This document shows positions 58,342 to 64,000 of a DNA stretch of 64,000 nucleotides, in pieces. The stretch's first letter is position 1, and every line of letters begins with the position of its first letter. Under the pieces are notes generated by a model. That model ran no database searches. It was given only the letters and a program-made list of their open reading frames with translations, and was not told the origin of the DNA. The translations under genes were made by a program, and so were the position numbers. The stretch is from Albidovulum denitrificans (GTDB taxonomy: Bacteria > Pseudomonadota > Alphaproteobacteria > Rhodobacterales > Rhodobacteraceae), in assembly GCF_002973535.1 (NCBI RefSeq), contig NZ_PVEP01000011.1, forward strand, positions 1-64,000. Direction: 5' to 3'.

Positions 58342-61157
58342 ATGCCGGAGGTGATGCAGAGATCGGCGAAATCGACCGATTTCAGCGCCTTGACGGTCTC
58401 GGCATCCTCGACATGGACCACCGGCTCGGCCTCAAGGCTGGCGCCGATGACCTTGGCGGTGCGCTGAACCTCAAGCGCGGCCGTGACGGTGCGGCGCACA
58501 CGGCGGATGCGGTCCCATTTCTGCGCCAGCGGTTCGTCCAGCCAGTCGGCGGGCGTTTCCGGGATGTCCTGAAGGTGGACGGAGCTGTCCTCACCCGGAA
58601 AGCGGCAAAGCCAGACCTCTTCCATGGTGAAGACGAGGATCGGGGCCAGCCAGGTCACAAGACGGTGGTAGAGCAGGTCCAGCACGGTCCGCGCTGCCCG
58701 GCGGCGCTGGCTGTCGGCCGGATCGCAGTAAAGCGCGTCCTTGCGGATGTCGAAATAGACCGCCGAAAGGTCCACGGTGCAGAAGGTGAAGAGCGTCTGG
58801 AACACGCCCTGAAAGTCATAGGCGGCGTAGCCCTTGCGCACGACATGGTCGAGTTCGGCCAGCCGGTGCAGGACCCAGCGTTCCAGTTCCGGCATCTCCG
58901 CCGGGTCCACCCGCTCCGCCTCGGTGAACCCCGCGAGGTTGCCGAGGATGAAGCGCAAAGTGTTGCGCAGGCGGCGGTAGCTGTCCGCCGTCCCTTTCAG
59001 GATTTCCTTCCCGATGCGCAGGTCGACGGTGTAGTCCGACTGCGCCACCCAAAGGCGCAGGATATCGGCGCCGTACTGGTCGATCACCTCTTGCGGGGCG
59101 ACGGTGTTGCCCAGCGACTTGGACATCTTCATGCCCTTCTCGTCGAGCGTGAAGCCGTGGGTCAGGACGCCCTTGTAGGGCGCGCGGCCCTTGGTGCCGC
59201 AGGCTTGCAACATCGAGGAATGAAACCACCCCCGGTGCTGATCGGTGCCTTCAAGGTAAAGGTCCGCGATGCCGTCCTTGGCCCCGTCCGCCCGGTCGCG
59301 CAACACGAAGGCGTGGGTGGAGCCAGAATCGAACCAGACGTCCAGCACGTCGAAGATCTGTTCATAATCCTGCGGATTGGCGATGCCATCCAGCATCTTT
59401 TCCTTGAATCCCTGCACATACCAGACATCCGCGCCCTCGGCTTCGAATGCCGCGACGATGCGGGCGTTGACGGTGTCGTCGCGCAGCAGGAAGTCGGGAT
59501 CGGTCGGCCGCGCGCCCTTCTTCACGAAGCAGGTCAGGGGTACGCCCCAGGCGCGCTGGCGGCTCAGCACCCAGTCGGGGCGCGCCTCGATCATGGAATA
59601 AAGCCGGTTGCGTCCGGTCTGCGGCGTCCATTTCACGAGATCGTTGATCGAGGTCAGCGCGCGGGCGCGGATCGTGTCGCCATAGGTGGACATGCCGTCG
59701 TCGAGCTTTTCGTCGATGGCCACGAACCATTGCGGCGTGTTGCGATAGATCAGCGGCGCTTTCGACCGCCAGCTATGCGGGTAGGAGTGCTTGATCTTGC
59801 CCTTGGCGAACAAGGCACCCGCATAGGCCAGTTGCTTGATGACGCTGACATTGGCCGGGCCATCCTTGCCGTCGGGCAGGATGATCGCCTCGCCGCCAAA
59901 GACCGGCAGATCGGCGCGGTAGCTGCCGTCCGGCTCCACGTTATAGGTCATCGGCAGGCCGTATTTCAGGCCAAGCTGGTAGTCGTCGTCGCCGTGGCTG
60001 GGCGCGGTGTGGACAAAGCCCGTGCCTGCGTCCTCGGTGACATGGTCACCGGGAAGCATGGGGACGTCGTAGTCCCATTCGCCGTTCGCGCCGTCGATGC
60101 CCCGGAAGGGGTGGGCGAGGGTCATACCGTCAAATTCGTGCTCCCACACCCTCCGAATGGGTTTGAACTTCTCGACCTTCGCTTGAGTGAATACCCCTTC
60201 AGCGAGCTTTTTCGCGATGATCAGCTTCTCGCCGACTTGAGCGGTGCTCCCCTCGGCGACTTGCTCAACTTCATAAAGCCAATACTCAATCGTCAACGGA
60301 TGGTAGGCCACCGCGCGGTTCTGCGGGATTGTCCAAGGGGTGGTTGTCCAGATAACGACAGATGCGGACCTTAATTCTGCTTCTCGCGCCCGCATTTCCG
60401 CGTCATGCTCAATTCTGGCTTCGACGCTTTCTGACAGTCCAGGTTTTTTGGTCCTGACTTCTTTCGAGTAGGCTTCAACCACCCTAAACCGCACCCAGAT
60501 GGTGTGGCTCGTGTGGTCGTGATACTCCACCTCCGCCTCGGCCAGCGCGGTCTTTTCGACCGGGGACCACATCACGGGCTTCGACCCCTGATACAAGGTC
60601 CCGTTCATCAGGAACTTCATGAACTCGCCCGCGATCACCGCCTCGGCGTGGTAGTTCATCGTCAGGTACGGATCGGCCCAGTTGCCGGTGACGCCAAGGC
60701 GCTTGAACTCCTCGCGCTGGACGTCGATCCAGCCCTCGGCAAACTTGCGGCATTCCTGGCGGAAGGCCACCACGTCCACGTCGTCCTTGTTCAGCCCCTT
60801 GGCGCGGTACTGTTCCTCGATCTTCCACTCGATCGGCAGGCCGTGGCAGTCCCAGCCGGGAACGTAACGCGAATCCTTGCCCATCATCTGCTGGGACCGG
60901 ACCACCATATCCTTCAAGACCTTGTTCAGCGCGTGGCCGATATGCAGGTGGCCGTTGGCGTAGGGCGGGCCGTCATGAAGGACGAAGCTGTCCCGCCCGG
61001 TCTTTTCGCGCAGGCGGTCATAGACGCCGATCCGCGCCCAGCGGGCCAGCCAGTCCGGCTCGCGCTGCGGCAGGCCGGCGCGCATGGGAAAGTCGGTTTC
61101 GGGCAGGAAGACGGTATTGCGGTAATCGGGGGTCGTGTCAGGGGTATCGGCGCACAT
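58161..61157 (-). CDS. ileS: Isoleucyl-tRNA synthetase
   Basis: Charges tRNA-Ile (998 residues). The class I HIGH motif is in GPPYANGHLHIGHALNKVLK (residues 63-82) and KMSKS in DEKGMKMSKSLGNTVAPQE, near residue 677. The editing (CP1) domain carries SVVIWTTTPWTIPQNRAVAY. The C-terminal zinc finger is KCDRCWKILPDVGTHAHPGT CARCDAAL, with four Cys. The frame is intact. A block encoding roughly residues 225-325 has lower GC (hand count 161/300) and different codon choice from the rest, and includes a charged insert (SVEARIEHDAEMRAREAELR). The stop lies inside the overlap with DUF1127. It has no T-box leader. Confidence 0.96.
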   Translation of the reverse strand: MCADTPDTTPDYRNTVFLPETDFPMRAGLPQREPDWLARWARIGVYDRLREKTGRDSFVLHDGPPYANGHLHIGHALNKVLKDMVVRSQQMMGKDSRYVPGWDCHGLPIEWKIEEQYRAKGLNKDDVDVVAFRQECRKFAEGWIDVQREEFKRLGVTGNWADPYLTMNYHAEAVIAGEFMKFLMNGTLYQGSKPVMWSPVEKTALAEAEVEYHDHTSHTIWVRFRVVEAYSKEVRTKKPGLSESVEARIEHDAEMRAREAELRSASVVIWTTTPWTIPQNRAVAYHPLTIEYWLYEVEQVAEGSTAQVGEKLIIAKKLAEGVFTQAKVEKFKPIRRVWEHEFDGMTLAHPFRGIDGANGEWDYDVPMLPGDHVTEDAGTGFVHTAPSHGDDDYQLGLKYGLPMTYNVEPDGSYRADLPVFGGEAIILPDGKDGPANVSVIKQLAYAGALFAKGKIKHSYPHSWRSKAPLIYRNTPQWFVAIDEKLDDGMSTYGDTIRARALTSINDLVKWTPQTGRNRLYSMIEARPDWVLSRQRAWGVPLTCFVKKGARPTDPDFLLRDDTVNARIVAAFEAEGADVWYVQGFKEKMLDGIANPQDYEQIFDVLDVWFDSGSTHAFVLRDRADGAKDGIADLYLEGTDQHRGWFHSSMLQACGTKGRAPYKGVLTHGFTLDEKGMKMSKSLGNTVAPQEVIDQYGADILRLWVAQSDYTVDLRIGKEILKGTADSYRRLRNTLRFILGNLAGFTEAERVDPAEMPELERWVLHRLAELDHVVRKGYAAYDFQGVFQTLFTFCTVDLSAVYFDIRKDALYCDPADSQRRRAARTVLDLLYHRLVTWLAPILVFTMEEVWLCRFPGEDSSVHLQDIPETPADWLDEPLAQKWDRIRRVRRTVTAALEVQRTAKVIGASLEAEPVVHVEDAETVKALKSVDFADLCITSGIQITNDPAPQEAFRLAEVPGVGVVFEKAEGAKCDRCWKILPDVGTHAHPGTCARCDAALG
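60181..60480 (-). other. Low-GC patch within ileS
   Basis: By hand count 161 of 300 bases are G or C (54%), against about 63% in the next 60 bases and typically 65% or more around it. Codon choice also shifts to A/T-ending triplets. It covers the start of the editing domain. The reading frame is intact through it. Confidence 0.6.
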
Positions 61158-61320
61158 CTGGGGCGGTCCTTGGAATATCGTGGAAGCTTGGTTCGGCGCG
61201 AACGCTCAGGCGCCTTTCCCCGGCGACTGAAAGGTCAGACCGCCGGGCCGCTAATTCGAATGATGATCGCGGTCATGTGCTTCATGCGCGGGGGTTATAA
61301 GGAGGGGACCTGCGATGGTA

Positions 61321-61344
61321 AAGGGGCGCGGCAAAGCGCCCCTT
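61321..61344. repeat. Hairpin before the globin gene
   Basis: AAGGGGCGC and GCGCCCCTT pair fully around GGCAAA. It lies 49 bases before the globin ATG and just after an alternative start at 61315. No T-run; it may be an mRNA leader structure. Confidence 0.6.
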
Positions 61345-61392
61345 GCGCCGGGGCGCGCGGGCGCGCAAGGATCGGCGCCGAAAGGAACCGCC

Positions 61393-61800
61393 ATGACCGC
61401 CCTGCCCCCGCGTTTCGCCATCACGCCCGAGGAAATCGACCGCGTCGTGGCCGAGTTCTATGCCTGCATCCGCGAACATCCCGGCCTTGGCCCGGTCTTT
61501 GCCGCCCATGTCACCGACTGGCCCGCGCATGAGGCGAAGATCGCCCGCTTCTGGCGCAACGCGATCCTGTTCGAGCGGTCCTATGACGGCAACCCGCTTG
61601 AGGTTCACCGCCGCGCGGGCAATGTGCGGCCGGGGATGTTCGACATCTGGCTGGGCCTGTTCGACGCGGTCCTGCGCCGCCAGCTTGCCCCCGACACGGC
61701 CGCGGCCTGGTCCACGCTCGCCCACCGCATCGGCCGCGGTCTGCGCTATGGCGTGGTGCCGGACACCGCGCTGCCGGGCGGGGTGCCGAAGCTGAGGTAG
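61393..61800 (+). CDS. Group III truncated hemoglobin
   Basis: A 135-residue globin. The sequence FAITPEEIDRVVAEFYACIR and HPGLGPVFAAHVTDWPAHEA KIARFWRNAILF matches group III trHbs (the FY...R and WP-H-x(4)-FW marks). The proximal histidine is His72 in NPLEVHRRAG. RPGMFDIWLGLFDAVLRRQL contains the conserved Trp. It binds haem; roles proposed for relatives include oxygen, NO or peroxide chemistry. I start it at the ATG at 61393 (AAAGGAACCGCC before it). An ATG at 61315 with GGAGG also has a good SD and would add 26 residues. The FAD enzyme gene follows 5 bases later. Confidence 0.85.
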   Translation: MTALPPRFAITPEEIDRVVAEFYACIREHPGLGPVFAAHVTDWPAHEAKIARFWRNAILFERSYDGNPLEVHRRAGNVRPGMFDIWLGLFDAVLRRQLAPDTAAAWSTLAHRIGRGLRYGVVPDTALPGGVPKLR

Positions 61801-61805
61801 GCGGG

Positions 61806-62987
61806 TTGCGGATCGCGATCATCGGCGCCGGGATCGGCGGGCTGGCGGCGGCGTCGCTTCTGCATGACGCCGGGCATGAGGTAGCGATCTATGACCAGTT
61901 CGATGCACCGCGCCCGCTTGGCTCCGGCCTCGTGATTCAGCCGGTCGGTCAGGCGGTCCTGGACCGGATCGGGGCGGGCGCGGCGGCGCGGGACCTTGGC
62001 GCGGCAATCACCCGGATGGAGGGGCTTGACCAGACCGACGGGCGCAAGGTGCTTGACGTGGTCTACGACCGCAAGGACGGCGCGCGCTTCGGCCTTGCCA
62101 TCCATAGGGCGAGCCTCTTTCACGTCCTTTACACCGCCGCGATGGCACGGGGGCTGACGATCACGCCCGGTACGCGGGTGGTCTCTGCCCCGCAGGAGGG
62201 CGGCGGGCGGCTGGTCCTGACCGAGGATGGCCGGCGCTTTGGCCCCTATCCGCTTGTCGTCGATGCCTCTGGCGCGCGGTCACGGCTGACGCCGCTTGCG
62301 GCGCGGCCGCTGAGCTATGGCGCGATCTGGGGGACGGTGCCGTGGCCGTCGGGCAGCCCCCTGCCCCACGACCGCCTGTCCCAGCGCTATTTCCGCGCCT
62401 CGAAGATGGCGGGTGTCCTGCCGGTGGGGCGGATGCCGGGGGACGGGGTCGAACGCACGGCGATCTTCTGGTCGATGCCGGTGGCCGGTTTCGACCGCTG
62501 GCGGCAGGCCCCCTTCGCGGCGTGGAAGGCAGAGGCGACGGCCTTCTGGCCCGACTTTGCGCCCTTCCTCGACACGCTGAGAACCCACGACGACATGGTG
62601 GCCGCGCGCTATGCCCATGGCACGCTGCGCCGCCCCTGCGCACCCGCCCTTGCCCATATCGGTGACGCGGCCCATTGCGCCTCGCCCCAGCTTGGGCAGG
62701 GGGCGAACATGGCGCTTCTTGACGCGCTGGCGCTTGTCACGGCGCTGGCGCGGGTCACGGACGATCCGTTGCGCGACTATGCCGCGATGCGCCGCTGGCA
62801 TGTGCGCGCCTATCAGGGGATGAGCCGCGCCTTCACCCCGCAATACCAGTCCGACAGCCGCGTCCTGCCATGGCTGAGGAACCACATCCTGATGCCCGTC
62901 TCACGCATTCCGCCGGTGCCCGCGATCCTGACCCGGCTGGTCGGCGGCGACCTTCTGCCGCCGCTGTCCGGTCAGCCCTTTCCCTGA
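61806..62987 (+). CDS. FAD-dependent monooxygenase (PHBH/UbiH-like)
   Basis: A 393-residue single-component flavin monooxygenase. The N-terminal loop is RIAIIGAGIGGLAAASLLHD (GxGxxG), then the DG motif region PLVVDASGARSRLTPLAARP and the second FAD contact LAHIGDAAHCASPQLGQGAN MALLDALALV (GD motif). Such proteins hydroxylate aromatics or polyprenyl substrates using NAD(P)H. The start is a TTG at 61806 with GAGGTAGGCGGG before it, 5 bases after the globin stop; the two genes are probably translated together. Substrate unknown. Its last 16 bases overlap the convergent DUF2339 gene. Confidence 0.85.
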   Translation: MRIAIIGAGIGGLAAASLLHDAGHEVAIYDQFDAPRPLGSGLVIQPVGQAVLDRIGAGAAARDLGAAITRMEGLDQTDGRKVLDVVYDRKDGARFGLAIHRASLFHVLYTAAMARGLTITPGTRVVSAPQEGGGRLVLTEDGRRFGPYPLVVDASGARSRLTPLAARPLSYGAIWGTVPWPSGSPLPHDRLSQRYFRASKMAGVLPVGRMPGDGVERTAIFWSMPVAGFDRWRQAPFAAWKAEATAFWPDFAPFLDTLRTHDDMVAARYAHGTLRRPCAPALAHIGDAAHCASPQLGQGANMALLDALALVTALARVTDDPLRDYAAMRRWHVRAYQGMSRAFTPQYQSDSRVLPWLRNHILMPVSRIPPVPAILTRLVGGDLLPPLSGQPFP

Positions 62988-64000
62988 TCCTCTCCCTGAG
63001 CTTCCCCCTGCCCCGCCGCCCAGCGGTTCAGCCAGGCGAGGCCGGCCAGAGACAGGCCGAGCGCGAGGAAGGAGAAGACCCGCGTCAGGCCGGTCAGGCC
63101 CGAGACGTCGATCAGGAAGACCTTGGCGATGGTCAGCGCGATCACCGCCATGGCGATCCGGCGCAGCCCCTGCGAACGTCGGGCGATGGCCTGGTAAAGC
63201 AGCGCCGCGCCCAGAAGCATCAGCGCGACGGTGTAACTGTAAAGTTCGGCCTGCGTGACGCCCGGCACCGACAGGTCCGGCCCGCGCCAGAAGCGGCGGA
63301 TCTCAAGCGCCGCGTAGAACGCGACCAGCCCCGTCCCCAGGAGCACAAGCGGGGCGCGGACCAGTCCGGGCAGATGGCCAAAGAACCGGCCGACGCCGAT
63401 CAGCATCAGCCCCGGCAGCGCATAGGCGACCAGAAGCGTGTCAAGCAGAAGCGGCCCGCGCACCAGATGCCCGTCCCCGAACCAGTCGGCGAAAAGCGGG
63501 TTCACCAGGGTCAGCGTGACCAGCGTCCCGCCACCCCAGATCAGCCCCGCCACGCCCGCGATGACGATCCGCACCCAGCGCATCCAGCCGCCAAGCTGCA
63601 TCCGGTAAAGTTGCGCCAGCGCCACGATCAGCCAGGGCATCGCGTTCAGCGCGACGGCCCAGTGGCTGGCCAGAAGATCCTCGCCCCCACCGCTGTTGAG
63701 AAGCCAGCGCGTGATAAGGACGTTGACCAGAAGCGCCGCCGCCGACGCCCCGCCGCTTTCGAGGAAGGCCTTGGCCCCCGGCCGATCCAGATCGCGGATC
63801 AGGGAAAGCGCGGCAAAGGCCGCCAGCGCACCGCCCGCATAGGAGGCGATAACCTCCCACAGGGCTGCGTCGTTCACCGCCCAGTCAAGGCCGGGGTCGA
63901 TGGTCAGCCGGTAGCCCAGCACCAGCACGCCCGCCTGCACGAACCAGCCCATCTCGGGCAGTCTGAAGCGCCGGTCGAGCGCGGCGGCGCTGACCAGAAG
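62972..64000 (-). CDS. DUF2339 multi-span membrane protein, C-terminal part (gene enters from the right)
   Basis: About 343 residues of a large polytopic protein, open at the right edge of the window; the ATG at 63952 is internal. Ten or so hydrophobic segments occur in succession, with RRIAMAVIALTIAKVFLIDV SGLTGLTRVFSFLALGLSLA near the end, which is the DUF2339 close. Whole proteins of this family have 700-1000 residues and about 25-30 spans, and no known function. A tail GQGEAQGEDQGKG ends it. It overlaps the FAD monooxygenase gene by 16 bases. Confidence 0.82.
   Translation of the reverse strand, partial: LLVSAAALDRRFRLPEMGWFVQAGVLVLGYRLTIDPGLDWAVNDAALWEVIASYAGGALAAFAALSLIRDLDRPGAKAFLESGGASAAALLVNVLITRWLLNSGGGEDLLASHWAVALNAMPWLIVALAQLYRMQLGGWMRWVRIVIAGVAGLIWGGGTLVTLTLVNPLFADWFGDGHLVRGPLLLDTLLVAYALPGLMLIGVGRFFGHLPGLVRAPLVLLGTGLVAFYAALEIRRFWRGPDLSVPGVTQAELYSYTVALMLLGAALLYQAIARRSQGLRRIAMAVIALTIAKVFLIDVSGLTGLTRVFSFLALGLSLAGLAWLNRWAAGQGEAQGEDQGKG

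Noticed and set aside
58200-60374. 724-residue plus-strand frame opposite ileS
   Set aside because: Antisense shadow of ileS; its edges follow the ileS codon structure and it has no SD. Only the short DUF1127 overlap near 58161-58341 has a real start and SD.
61158-61392. T-box or other riboswitch before ileS or the globin gene
   Set aside because: No specifier-loop or T-box sequence is visible on the ileS side. T-boxes are a Gram-positive feature. Only a simple hairpin is present.
1-64000. Mobile element, prophage or CRISPR content
   Set aside because: No transposase, integrase, phage structural gene, spaced direct repeats or target-site duplications were seen on either strand. All genes fit a single chromosomal background.

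Overview
The window is high-GC DNA, densely packed with genes on both strands. Every recognisable gene looks alphaproteobacterial and best fits Rhodobacteraceae (Rhodobacter/Paracoccus-like). Reasons: the cluster tolQRAB-pal-cpoB-tilS-ftsH; an FtsH starting [11 protein letters not shown]; an XdhABC set with an XdhB very like that of Rhodobacter; a flavocytochrome-free sulfide:quinone reductase with the Cys128/160/353 triad; a VPLPA-CTERM protein; and a DUF1127 peptide. I see no rRNA, tRNA, CRISPR array, insertion sequence or prophage. It reads as ordinary chromosome, apart from one low-GC patch inside ileS and a few short palindromic repeats.

Layout. 1-2.2 kb: the start of fhs (C1-folate metabolism), a 26-residue hydrophobic peptide, a MOSC protein and a trans-aconitate-methyltransferase-like gene. 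2.3-10.9 kb, minus strand: the envelope cluster tolQ-tolR-tolA-tolB-pal-cpoB, followed by tilS and ftsH. 11-14.5 kb: a cupin/methyltransferase pair divergent from an HxlR regulator, then an AbrB-family membrane protein. 14.5-20.5 kb: dnaE with a phospholipase-D-family gene directly behind it, and an unknown membrane-anchored protein. 20.7-30.1 kb, plus strand: xdhA-xdhB-xdhC running straight into a BMP-type ABC importer (ATPase, two permeases, binding protein) and closed by a strong terminator. This looks like one purine uptake-and-oxidation operon.

30.1-41.8 kb: a 388-base gap, a VPLPA-CTERM exported protein, sqr with a possible sulfide-repressor site, a CDF metal exporter, an SH3 protein divergent from a D-2-hydroxyacid dehydrogenase, an unknown anchored protein, a quinone oxidoreductase, a membrane-bound C13 (caspase-fold) peptidase, and a large FAD/GcvT-type methylated-amine dehydrogenase. 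41.8-52 kb, nearly all minus strand: EF-hand protein, GH25 lysozyme lipoprotein, CMD protein, the operon M3 peptidase-amine oxidase-DUF938, a polar amino-acid ABC binding protein and permease (no ATPase nearby), and coaBC-dut-ThiF/MoeB. 52-64 kb: GST, comM, two EamA transporters flanking ogt, a LysR regulator divergent from a DUF1127 peptide, ileS, a group III truncated globin with an FAD monooxygenase, and the C-terminal part of a DUF2339 membrane protein that leaves the window.

No clearly new multi-gene system is visible. The observations most worth following are: an apparent recombinant block in the ileS editing domain; a DUF1127 gene that has lost its own stop and reads 181 bases antisense into ileS; a palindromic repeat module translated in frame within xdhB and present again in front of dut; the membrane C13 peptidase; and the membrane-anchored MoeB-like enzyme.
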